A stretch of 59,434 nucleotides of DNA, from assembly GCA_905213875.1 (NCBI GenBank), contig CAJMJN010000006.1:1-59434 (forward strand), written 5' to 3'. Source of the DNA: an uncultured Clostridium sp. GTDB lineage: Bacteria > Bacillota > Clostridia > TANB77 > CAG-508. The number at the start of each line of letters is the position of its first letter. Within the stretch, counting starts at the first letter, position 1. Shown piece by piece: positions 42,490 through 49,722 of the stretch. Under the pieces are notes generated by a model. The model worked only from the letters and a program-made list of their open reading frames with translations, had not been told where the DNA came from and ran no database searches. Made by a program: the position numbers and the translations under genes.

Positions 42490-43126
42490 TCAAAAATATT
42501 TTATTATTAATTTCAAGAAATTTGTAGATATAAATATTTCTATAATAGAAGAAGTAAACATAATTAATAACATTATAATTGAAAATACAGTATGTCTTAA
42601 TACCTCTAATTTTATATTATCTCTTCTCTTGTCTTTTACTATAGATTTGTACAATTTAAAGCCACTAACTGCTATTCCTAATATTGCTGGTATTAATAAA
42701 ATACTTGGTAATAAAAAATCTACTATTGTAAATATTAATCCCTTTGACATTCCTAATATTTTTACACACATAGATACCGTATAGCCAAAACAAAATCCCC
42801 TATATAATACAATTCCAAATACTATTGGTATTCCTATTACAGTAGTTCCGAAAGAACCATATCGAGATTCCTAAAATTAGATTTTGTGCTAAACTTGTTT
42901 TTAATAAACTCCAATTATCGAGTTTTTTTGTTGTTTTCATTTTATCTATAAAATTATTTAAATATTCTGTTATTTCTGTTTGTTGATTTTCCTTAATATT
43001 ATTCACAAGTAAAACTCCTAAAAAAATTCCTGTTATAAATATTAATGTTACTATTATGTATTCTCTTTTATTATTTTTTATATGTTGTTTTATAATTTCT
43101 TTTATTTTTATAATATTTCTTTTCAT
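42490..43126 (-). CDS. spoIIM: Stage II sporulation protein M, read through a +1 frameshift at CGG
   Basis: The first frame runs from ATG 43126 (AAGGAG upstream) to ...LILGISIWFF, then CGG (42850-42848), then 16 unrelated residues. Skipping the C gives GGA and continues TTVIGIPIVFGIVLYRGFCFGYTVS... to the stop at 42490, giving a complete 211-residue SpoIIM with five to six membrane helices and Gly93 restored inside a membrane segment. SpoIIM is part of the SpoIIDMP engulfment machinery in the mother cell. The length equals the family norm only when the shift is made. Start control may involve the terminator hairpin at 43128-43178. Confidence 0.9.
42848..42850 (-). promoter_or_regulatory. +1 frameshift site (TTT CGG A) in spoIIM
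   Basis: In-frame CGG after TTT; the downstream frame begins with GGA. Here the P-site tRNA-Phe could re-pair on TTC, so slippage is possible at this site, unlike at the other four. Confidence 0.75.
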
Positions 43127-43127
43127 A

Positions 43128-43178
43128 AAAAATCTCCTTATCTTTTATACATAATGTGTATTCGATAAAGAGATTTTT
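43128..43178 (-). terminator. Terminator of the EndoQ gene that also contains the spoIIM ribosome-binding site
   Basis: On the minus strand AAAAATCTCTTTATC pairs with GATAAGGAGATTTTT over 15 bases with one G-U pair, followed by the spoIIM ATG one base on. The 3' arm holds the AAGGAG of spoIIM, so read-through transcripts would have a sequestered RBS. Confidence 0.7.
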
Positions 43179-43202
43179 AGAACTTTATATTAAAATTTGT
43201 TC

Positions 43203-44396
43203 TTATTTCACAGTGACTTTTCCATAATTTCCGCCACCACCGGCATGTACTTCACAATTTCCTCTTATTGCATTTTCTATATTGTTTGCAACTTTTTCTC
43301 CAACTACCATTTCAATGTCATCTTTTGTAAGTTTATGTAATATATTCATTTCTGTTTCAAAATTATCTAATAATTTTTGAATAGTTTTTCCACCAACTCC
43401 TGGTATAAATCCAAGTGGAATTTGATATATGTATGGCGGTCTATTTTCTGGGCTTTTTGTTTGTTGTTTATCTTTTATTAATTCTATTCTGTCAAAAACT
43501 CCAAATGTTACATTTTTACTTCCACACATTGGACATGTTTCAACAGGTTCTTTTGTTTCTATTGTTTTATTGCAATCATCACAATATGTTCTATGGTATT
43601 TTCCAAGTTTAGGATCTAGACCATAATTTGCAAGTATTTTTCTACCATCTTCATTTTTCATGGCTTTTACAATTTCTTTAAATGAGATATCTTCTACTAA
43701 CATTTTGTTATATTCTCTTGCTATTTTAGGTAATGAATGTGCATCTGAATTAGTTAAAAATGATCTTGTTTCTAATTCAGAAATTTCATCTGCTAAAAAT
43801 GTATCTGAGCTTAGACCTAATTCTACTGCAAATATTTTATCAAATCTTTCTTTAAATACATTTTCTAGTCTATCTGTACAATTTCCATAATAGCTTTTAT
43901 GTGGTGTAAATATATGTGCAGGAACTAATATCCCATTATATCTTTCTACCATTTCAACTAAATCATAACCTGATAAATCTGTTCTTTGTGTACTTAATGT
44001 TATATTTTTTAAATGATGACTTAACTCATTAGAAAATCCTTTTATATCACTTAAATGTGGAAAATAACAAACATTATGTGCACTTCCACTTTTTCCATTT
44101 CTACCTTTTTCTGATGTTTCTACTTCACTTCCTAAAATTATGCATACTTTATCTTTATATATAATTCCACCATCTTCTAATTCATATGCTTCTCCTGTTT
44201 TTAAGAAGTTTTCTATATCTTCTATAACATATGGCGATGCACAATCTATTATCCCTACTACATTTATTCCTTTTCTATCAGCACATTCTTTTGCAATGTT
44301 TGCAAAATTTAATGATCTTGCTGCTGTTATTTTTATTGGTTTTCCATTTTCACTTCTTCCTATGTGTACGTGTAAATCTGCAAATATTTCATACAT
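43203..44396 (-). CDS. Endonuclease Q family protein (PHP domain, zinc finger, HhH)
   Basis: 397 residues from ATG 44396 (GGAGGAG upstream). The N-terminal PHP-type metal domain has FADLHVHIGRSENGKPI and SLPKIAREYNKM with TNSDAHS. A C4 zinc finger (CDDCNKTIETKEPVETCPMCGSKN) follows, and a C-terminal helix-hairpin-helix region GFIPGVGGKTIQKLLDNF. This matches the EndoQ/TIGR00375 family, which cuts next to deaminated bases in DNA in archaea and some bacteria. The C-terminal GGGGNYGKVTVK suggests the Gly-rich end of the clostridial form. It is upstream of spoIIM. Confidence 0.85.
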   Translation of the reverse strand: MYEIFADLHVHIGRSENGKPIKITAARSLNFANIAKECADRKGINVVGIIDCASPYVIEDIENFLKTGEAYELEDGGIIYKDKVCIILGSEVETSEKGRNGKSGSAHNVCYFPHLSDIKGFSNELSHHLKNITLSTQRTDLSGYDLVEMVERYNGILVPAHIFTPHKSYYGNCTDRLENVFKERFDKIFAVELGLSSDTFLADEISELETRSFLTNSDAHSLPKIAREYNKMLVEDISFKEIVKAMKNEDGRKILANYGLDPKLGKYHRTYCDDCNKTIETKEPVETCPMCGSKNVTFGVFDRIELIKDKQQTKSPENRPPYIYQIPLGFIPGVGGKTIQKLLDNFETEMNILHKLTKDDIEMVVGEKVANNIENAIRGNCEVHAGGGGNYGKVTVK

Positions 44397-44449
44397 TTTA
44401 TATTGCTCCTCCATTTAATTCACTACATTTGATTAAAGTTTCAAATTTT

Positions 44450-45244
44450 TTATTTTTTTATTTCAACTACTTCTTCTTTTATATGACTCATTACTCTTTT
44501 AGCTGTTTCTTCACTAAATAGTGGTCTATTAGGATTTTCTACATCTTCAAACATGTCATTTGCTAGTTTATCTATTTGCTTTTCAATTAATTTATCAAGT
44601 TTTGGTTCATAGCTGTATACAACTTCTTTTATAAAGTCAATTACATTTGATGATTCATTATGTATTTTATATAATCTTTTTAGAGCTGGCATACTTGTTA
44701 CTCCACTCATATTAATTTTTTCGATAAAATCAACAAAATTCATAAAAGTATCTAAATATCTATTATATTCACCTTTTAAATTCCTATGTTCTAATAATAC
44801 AAGTGCTTCATCTGGTTTAAACCCGATTCTTTCAGGTCTATCTAATAACATCCCACCAAATTGATCTATTAACTCTAATATATCACTTTCTTTTTCTCTA
44901 GGATTACTTCCGCTATATCTATTAACCTCTTCACAAATCTTGCAAAATCTTTTGCTAAATCCTAATCCTTCTAAATATTCTGCTCCTTTTTTAGCATATG
45001 TATGAACACTTTCAATATCTTGAGCATTATCTACTTTTTTTATATTACATAGTAAACATGCTGTTAAAATTTGATTTTCATCCACCTCTATTTTAGAATA
45101 ATTTAAAAATAATCTTGCTATTTCTGTTTTAAAAACTACTGACTTATCAAAAAATATTTTTGATTTTTTTGATAAATAATATACTATTTCCATTTTTGCA
45201 GCTAAATCTTGCTCTTCTAAAATATAATCAGCAAAAGTGTTCAT
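44450..45244 (-). CDS. HD-domain-like hypothetical protein
   Basis: 264 residues, helical. The central part (HTYAKKGAEYLEGLGFSKRFCKICEEVNRYSG...DRPERIGFKPDEALVLLEHRNLKGEYNRYLDTFMNFV) resembles a degenerate HD/HD-GYP domain in arrangement, but the HD metal pair itself is not evident, so it may be catalytically inactive or a regulatory scaffold. It lies between rnhA and the EndoQ gene on the same strand. No specific function can be named. Confidence 0.6.
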   Translation of the reverse strand: MNTFADYILEEQDLAAKMEIVYYLSKKSKIFFDKSVVFKTEIARLFLNYSKIEVDENQILTACLLCNIKKVDNAQDIESVHTYAKKGAEYLEGLGFSKRFCKICEEVNRYSGSNPREKESDILELIDQFGGMLLDRPERIGFKPDEALVLLEHRNLKGEYNRYLDTFMNFVDFIEKINMSGVTSMPALKRLYKIHNESSNVIDFIKEVVYSYEPKLDKLIEKQIDKLANDMFEDVENPNRPLFSEETAKRVMSHIKEEVVEIKK

Positions 45245-45333
45245 TTGTATTCCTCCATTCTTCTACAATTTTATTATACTTAAAACATTTATTTTTTTCA
45301 ACAAAATTCTTCCATGTAATTAAAATGTAATAT

Positions 45334-45762
45334 TTATGGAATAGCATTACGTGCAAGCTCATCACATCTATTATTTAATTCATTATCACTATGTCCTTTT
45401 ACTTTATTAAATGTAACCTTATGTATCTTTGTTAAATTGTATAATTCTTGCCAAATTTCTTTATTTTTTACAGGCTCTTTTGATGATGTTTTCCAATTAT
45501 TTTTTATCCACCCATATATCCATCCTTGTGTAAAACTATTCACAATATATGCACTGTCACTGTACAATTCTACTTCACAAGGGTGTTTTAACAATTTTAA
45601 TGCTTCAACTACTGCAGTTAATTCCATTATGTTATTTGTTGTATCTTTTTTTCCTCCAGAAATTTCTTTTCTATTTTCTTTATATAATAAAACTGCTCCC
45701 CATCCTCCTGGTCCGGGATTTCCAGAACATGCTCCATCTGTATATATTACAACTTTATCCAT
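45334..45762 (-). CDS. rnhA: Ribonuclease HI
   Basis: 142 residues. It cleaves the RNA strand of RNA-DNA hybrids. The active-site Asp/Glu set is visible: VVIYTDGACSGNPGPGGWGAVL (Asp10-type), NIMELTAVVEAL (Glu), VELYSDSAYIVNSFTQGWIYGWIKNNW (Asp), and VKGHSDNELNNRCDELAR (His, Asp). The N-terminal hybrid-binding domain is absent. It is divergent from tmcAL. Confidence 0.96.
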   Translation of the reverse strand: MDKVVIYTDGACSGNPGPGGWGAVLLYKENRKEISGGKKDTTNNIMELTAVVEALKLLKHPCEVELYSDSAYIVNSFTQGWIYGWIKNNWKTSSKEPVKNKEIWQELYNLTKIHKVTFNKVKGHSDNELNNRCDELARNAIP

Positions 45763-45854
45763 ATTAATTCACTCCTTATATTTCGTGATTGTTTTTTTAG
45801 TATTTTTATGATAGTATTATAACAATAAAAATAGATTTACACAAGGAGGTTCTT

Positions 45855-47087
45855 ATGGGAAAAGTTTTAGGTATTATTGCAGAATATAATCCATTCCACA
45901 ATGGTCATTTATACCATTTAGAACAAGCAAAAAAATTAACTGGTTCTAGTTATACTGTTGCTGTTATTAGTGGTAATTTTACACAACGTGGCAGTACAGC
46001 ATTAATTGATAAATGGTCTAGAGCTGAAATAGCTTTAAATTGTGGAGTTGACTTAGTTTTAGAACTTCCTACTTTGTATGCTACATCTAGTGCTGAAAAT
46101 TTTGCAGATGGAGCTGTAAAAATATTAAATTCGTTAAAAGTTGTCGATTATCTTGCTTTTGGTGCCGAAACCTCTGACATGGATCTTTTAGAACCTATTG
46201 CTGATGTACTTTATAAAGAACCTAAAGCTTATAAAATGTTACTAGCTAATGAATTAAAAAAAGGTGTTTCTTTTCCTAAAGCTCGTGAAAATGCTTTAAT
46301 GTTATACTTGGGAGACATTAGAAAATATTTAAATGTACTTTCTAGTCCTAATAATATTTTGGGATTAGAATATATGAAATCTTTAAAAAAATATAATAGT
46401 ATAATAAAACCTGTTGCTATAACACGATTTGAAGCTGGATATAATGATATTAGTTATTCTGGAAATATTGCTAGTGCTACTGCTATTAGAAATATTATTA
46501 AAAACGGAAATTTTAAAGTTTTACGAAAACTTGTACCAGCTCCTAGTTATGGAATATTAATGGATAATATAAAACAAGGACATATTATTCCTGATTTATC
46601 TGTTTTTGAAAGACAAATTATTTATAATTTAAGAAAAATGTCTTTAAGCGAAATCGCTGAATTACCCGATGTTTCAGAAGGTTTAGAAAACTCTATTAAA
46701 AAAGTTGCAAATTCTTGTAACACAGTTAATGAATTTCTAAATTTGATAAAATCAAAGCGTTATACTTCTACTAGAATACAAAGAATTTTGATTTACAGTT
46801 TACTTGGTATAACAAAAAAAGATATGGCACTATCTAAAAAAGTAAATCCATATATTAGAGTTTTAGGTTTTAATAAACGTGGTAAATTTTTAATTTCTGA
46901 GATTGCAAAAGCTAATCCTAAATTGGATATTATTACTTCTGTTAAACGTTTTATTGATACTTCTTCAAATAAAAACTTGAAGTCTGTTCTTGAAAAGGAT
47001 ATTTGGGCTACTAATGTTTATTCTATTGGTTATGATTTTGATTCTTGTAATAATTTGGATTTTACTAAAAAGATTATAACTATTTAG
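45855..47087 (+). CDS. tmcAL: tRNA(Met) cytidine acetate ligase TmcAL
   Basis: 410 residues. It forms N4-acetylcytidine at position 34 of elongator tRNA-Met with acetate and ATP. The nucleotidyltransferase HIGH-like motif lies in GIIAEYNPFHNGHLYHLEQAKK, and VAVISGNFTQRGSTALIDKWSRAEIAL is the family signature. AAGGAGG lies 7 nt upstream of the ATG. It is the only gene on the plus strand between ylbJ and the tsa cluster that is clearly core. Confidence 0.95.
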   Translation: MGKVLGIIAEYNPFHNGHLYHLEQAKKLTGSSYTVAVISGNFTQRGSTALIDKWSRAEIALNCGVDLVLELPTLYATSSAENFADGAVKILNSLKVVDYLAFGAETSDMDLLEPIADVLYKEPKAYKMLLANELKKGVSFPKARENALMLYLGDIRKYLNVLSSPNNILGLEYMKSLKKYNSIIKPVAITRFEAGYNDISYSGNIASATAIRNIIKNGNFKVLRKLVPAPSYGILMDNIKQGHIIPDLSVFERQIIYNLRKMSLSEIAELPDVSEGLENSIKKVANSCNTVNEFLNLIKSKRYTSTRIQRILIYSLLGITKKDMALSKKVNPYIRVLGFNKRGKFLISEIAKANPKLDIITSVKRFIDTSSNKNLKSVLEKDIWATNVYSIGYDFDSCNNLDFTKKIITI

Positions 47088-47117
47088 TGTTAGTGATTCT
47101 TATATTATGCTAAAAAG

Positions 47118-47157
47118 ACCCCAAATTGTTAAGCTCTTTGTTCTAACAATTTGGGGT
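47118..47157 (-). terminator. Terminator of toxN (possibly bidirectional)
   Basis: ACCCCAAATTGTTA (47118-47131) and TAACAATTTGGGGT (47144-47157) form a 14-bp perfect stem; on the minus strand TCTTTTTAGC follows. Confidence 0.85.
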
Positions 47158-47206
47158 AATATTGTAAAACTTTTCGAAATTATAGGATACAAAAAGTACC
47201 TTATTT

Positions 47207-47695
47207 TTATGCCTCATAATCTTCACTCTTTTTTTCTAATAATCTAAAATTACAACATATTTTTTTCATAAAACAATTTTTCATGCTTCTATTATATGTT
47301 TCATTAGCCTTTTCTTCTATTTCTTTACTATGCTTATTACAGTAGTGATATTGACTGACTAGAATTTGTTTATATCCTGTATTTTCATTATTTATATCAA
47401 ATTCAATAAGTTGTTCTTTTTTTACAGGTATCATATTATTAAATCCTAATATTCCATATTTTCCATTATGTATTTTTAAAATAAATATATTATTTTTCAT
47501 TGTTTGATGGGCTTTTCTCGGATGTTCAAGTGGAACAAAATAATCATATTGTTCTATTTTCAATACGATTCCTAAATATGGTCTGTTCGCTGAATATTCA
47601 TCTTCTCTATTTGGATTGTATTGCACTCTATTATCAAAAGAATATAAATATTTTATATAATTAATATCAATTTTATAAAGTCTTAATTTATTCAA
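47207..47695 (-). CDS. toxN: Type III toxin, ToxN/AbiQ-family endoribonuclease
   Basis: 162 residues, starting at TTG 47695 with AAGGAG 7 nt upstream; a longer frame from 47725 overlaps that RBS. LRLYKIDINYIKYLYSFDNRVQYNP, RPYLGIVLKIEQYDYFVPLEHPRKAH and ILGFNNMIPVKKEQ follow the ToxN/AbiQ pattern (Y-x-x-YL, GIVL, PLssPK, NNMIPV). ToxN cuts RNA, and is held inactive by a tandem-repeat RNA that it also processes. That RNA is encoded directly upstream (47718-47902). The system acts in plasmid stability and phage abortive infection in other bacteria; here it lies next to an integrase remnant. Confidence 0.85.
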   Translation of the reverse strand: MNKLRLYKIDINYIKYLYSFDNRVQYNPNREDEYSANRPYLGIVLKIEQYDYFVPLEHPRKAHQTMKNNIFILKIHNGKYGILGFNNMIPVKKEQLIEFDINNENTGYKQILVSQYHYCNKHSKEIEEKANETYNRSMKNCFMKKICCNFRLLEKKSEDYEA

Positions 47696-47717
47696 AATAA
47701 TTCTCCTTAAAATAATT

Positions 47718-47902
47718 TTGAGCAAGGGTTCTCACTCTTGCTCTTTTTATACCCTACTTATAGGCTAGGGATTTCCTCTTTAAAAATACCCTACTTTAAT
47801 ATTCTTCTCAAATATCAGGCTAGGGGTTTCCTCTTCAATATACCCTACTTATAGGCTAGGGATCTCCTTTTCATAATATTTTGCAATATTACTTTCTTTA
47901 GT
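47718..47902 (-). ncRNA. ToxI-type antitoxin RNA with three repeats
   Basis: On the minus strand three contiguous repeats lie upstream of toxN: 47836-47871 (36 nt), 47781-47835 (55 nt) and 47745-47780 (36 nt). All share the start A-A-x-A-G-G-A-x-A, the core CCCTAGCCT and the end GTAGGGTAT; CCCTA/TAGGG can pair in each. The middle unit has a 19-nt insertion with its own ATATT/AATAT hairpin. The last repeat is followed by a GAGCAAG/CTTGCTC hairpin (47720-47743) with a weak U-rich tail, then the toxN RBS, so read-through would make toxN mRNA. Repeat lengths of about 36 nt equal those of known ToxI and AntiQ RNAs. Confidence 0.82.
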
Positions 47903-47908
47903 ATATTC

Positions 47909-47937
47909 ATTATACATTTTTTTATTACATTTGTCAA
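47909..47937 (-). promoter_or_regulatory. Promoter of the type III antitoxin-toxin operon
   Basis: Perfect consensus on the minus strand: TTGACA (47932-47937), 17-nt spacer, TATAAT (47909-47914). Expected start near 47902, so the antitoxin RNA begins about 30 nt before the first repeat. Confidence 0.9.
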
Positions 47938-48030
47938 ACTAAATTGTTTACAATTTACGTAAAGTATAATCACTCTACATCCAAATCGTCTTGAATCTTT
48001 GTTCTTTTAATTATCTCTTTATTTTACAGA

Positions 48031-48219
48031 CTAATCACTGTTCAAAGATTAATGGGGCATAAAGATATTAGTGTTACATTAAATACTTATACTAGTGTTT
48101 TTGATAAATTTAAAGAACGAGAAGTTGATAAGGTTAATCAATACTACCTTAATGAACATTTGATAAAAAATAATAAGTCTATTGGTATGTCAAACACTTT
48201 AGAAAATTCCAAAGATTAA
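48031..48219 (+). pseudogene. C-terminal remnant of a tyrosine integrase
   Basis: A 62-codon open stretch ending at TAA 48219 encodes LITVQRLMGHKDISVTLNTYTSVFDKFKEREVDKVNQYY, the C-terminal catalytic end of phage/ICE-type integrases (LGH...T..YT). There is no start codon or RBS and the rest of the gene is missing. Together with the flanking repeats and the neighbouring tRNA genes it marks a former integration event. No CGG is involved. Confidence 0.85.
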
Positions 48220-48228
48220 TATTTTTCG

Positions 48229-48375
48229 CTATCAACTAAACATACCTTTCTTCTGTAACCTGCTTGTATACTGTATTACAGCAATTGTATTTTTTTCATT
48301 TATTTAAACATTCTATTATCAACTAAACACTCTTCATAATTTTTCAAATAAAAATATAGAATGTTTAGTTGATAG
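48229..48375. repeat. Repeats of CTATCAACTAAACAT beside the integrase remnant
   Basis: CTATCAACTAAACAT occurs at 48229-48243, a near copy (TTATCAACTAAACA) at 48317-48329, and an exact inverted copy at 48361-48375. Such repeats next to an int 3' end may be arm-type integrase sites or part of an old attachment site. The rest of 47960-48482 is AT-rich with no further gene visible. Confidence 0.6.
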
Positions 48376-48482
48376 TTTAAAAAATAAAAAATTAAGATAA
48401 ATTAAAAACCGTGAAGAGCCTTGTGGTTCTAGTTAAAAACAATTTTTATAAATTATAATAAATTATTTAAGGTTACAAACAA

Positions 48483-48518
48483 GAAAATAGCCTGTATCCT
48501 TAGATACAAGCTATTTTC
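48483..48518 (-). terminator. Terminator after the tRNA-His/tRNA-Gln pair
   Basis: GAAAATAGC/GCTATTTTC with an inner TGTATC/GATACA hairpin; TTGTTTGTAACC follows on the minus strand. Confidence 0.8.
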
Positions 48519-48532
48519 AACAATTTTTTTGA

Positions 48533-48607
48533 TGGCTGGGCTGGCTAGATTCGAACTAGCGCATGCCAGAGTCAAAGTCTGGTGCCTTACCGCTTGGCTA
48601 CAGCCCA
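48533..48607 (-). tRNA. tRNA-Gln (anticodon TTG)
   Basis: Acceptor TGGGCTG/CAGCCCA, anticodon stem CCAGA/TCTGG around loop CTTTGAC (anticodon TTG), T arm GCTAG-TTCGAAT-CTAGC, discriminator G, encoded CCA at 48533-48535. It is the second gene of a two-tRNA unit. Confidence 0.96.
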
Positions 48608-48615
48608 ATGTATAA

Positions 48616-48693
48616 TGGGGTGGAAGATGGGACTCGAACCCACGGTCTCCAGTGCCACAAACTGGCGCGTTAACCAACTACGCTACATCCACC
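48616..48693 (-). tRNA. tRNA-His (anticodon GTG)
   Basis: Anticodon stem CCAGT/ACTGG with loop TTGTGGC (anticodon GTG). The extra 5' G (position -1, base 48693) faces discriminator C, as required for HisRS. Acceptor GTGGATG/CTTCCAC has one T-T mismatch; CCA is encoded at 48616-48618. Confidence 0.96.
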
Positions 48694-48725
48694 ATCTCGG
48701 TTTGCATTACCAGAGCACAGTTAAT

Positions 48726-48755
48726 ATTATAACTAATACCCACCCCATTTGTCAA
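48726..48755 (-). promoter_or_regulatory. Promoter of the tRNA-His/tRNA-Gln unit
   Basis: TTGACA (48750-48755) and TATAAT (48726-48731) on the minus strand, spacer 18 nt. Confidence 0.85.
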
Positions 48756-48851
48756 CTATTTTTTCGATTTTTTATAAAAAAATCGAAAAAAGTTCAAAAA
48801 TTGATTTTACTTTTATAATCGTCTTAAACTTTTAAGACTTTAAAATTTAAT

Positions 48852-49634
48852 TTATTGATTTATTCCATATTGTTTATATAACCATGACATGTAATTAAAT
48901 GGTGTCAAAGTATTTGGTAACCCATAGTCAATTCCTTGTGTATCAACTGTAACACTTGATATTTTTACAGTTTCTACTGGTGTACTTACTTCTGTATTAC
49001 TACTTGAACTATCTGATGTACTGTCTGCTGCTTTTACTTCTACATTTTCTATTTTATGTACTACGTCCATTCCTTCTGTAACTTTTCCAAATGCTGTATA
49101 ATATCCATTTAAAGATGTATTAGCTTTTGTCATAATAAAGAATTGTGAACTTCCTGAATTATATGATTCTTCTTTTAATGATGATGAATATTGAGTGTAA
49201 TCGTTTCTTGCCATTCCAATTATGCCTTCATCAAATTTTAATGTATTATTTACTCCATTGGCTACAAATTCTCCTTTTATTGAATAATCTGTGTTACTAT
49301 CTCCATCATCTTTTAAATCTGCTAGTGTTGCAGAACCTTGTCCTGTTCCTTCTTTATCTCCACCTTGTATCATAAAGTCTTTTACTACTCTATGGAATGT
49401 TAATCCATTATAAAATCCTCTATTTGCAAGTGTTATAAAGTTTGCTACTGTTTCTGGTGCTTGTTCGGGATATAATTCCATTTTTATTGTTCCAAAATTT
49501 TCCACTTCCATTGTAACTATTGGATTTTTTACTTCCATTGTCGCTTTTTTATAAAAATTAAATCCAACTATTCCTATTAATACTATTATTACTAATAAAG
49601 CAATAACCCATAAAATATTTTTTACTTTTTTCAT
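48852..49634 (-). CDS. Membrane-anchored peptidyl-prolyl cis-trans isomerase, cyclophilin type
   Basis: 260 residues from ATG 49634 (GGAAGG upstream; an ATG at 49652 overlaps the RBS). Residues 5-30 form a membrane anchor; no lipobox Cys is seen. The cyclophilin domain has FGTIKMELYPEQAPETVANFITLANRGFYNGLTFHRVVKDFMIQGGD with the catalytic Arg of FHR, GIIGMARNDY and SSQFFIMT. A 45-residue insertion and a Ser/Thr-rich stretch precede the C-terminus. It probably helps fold exported proteins on the outer face. Confidence 0.93.
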   Translation of the reverse strand: MKKVKNILWVIALLVIIVLIGIVGFNFYKKATMEVKNPIVTMEVENFGTIKMELYPEQAPETVANFITLANRGFYNGLTFHRVVKDFMIQGGDKEGTGQGSATLADLKDDGDSNTDYSIKGEFVANGVNNTLKFDEGIIGMARNDYTQYSSSLKEESYNSGSSQFFIMTKANTSLNGYYTAFGKVTEGMDVVHKIENVEVKAADSTSDSSSSNTEVSTPVETVKISSVTVDTQGIDYGLPNTLTPFNYMSWLYKQYGINQ

Positions 49635-49722
49635 TTTTTTCTTTCCTTCCATTTAAATATTTTTAAATTCTAAAATTTTTACGTTTTAGTTATGTTATCT
49701 ACTTTTTTGTTAGTCTTTCTTT

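Noticed and set aside
26930..42850. Codon reassignment of CGG to another amino acid
   Set aside because: A sense reassignment would keep the zero frame, but protein homology clearly resumes in the +1 frame at every host site.
4425..42850. Classical P-site slippage like prfB
   Set aside because: The P-site codons CCT, ATA, ACT and GCA cannot re-pair in +1 (CTC, TAC, CTC, CAC); only TTT in spoIIM can. No Shine-Dalgarno-like stimulator or stop codon is at the sites.
26494..43126. Simple sequencing or assembly error as the cause of the frameshifts
   Set aside because: Errors would favour homopolymers and occur in any codon phase; the five insertions are all in-phase CGG before a Gly codon. Cannot be fully excluded without reads.
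47745..47871. CRISPR array
   Set aside because: The units are contiguous without unique spacers, vary in length and lie between a promoter and toxN; they fit antitoxin RNA repeats.
48453..48677. Open frame across the tRNA genes
   Set aside because: It overlaps both tRNA genes and has no homology or RBS.
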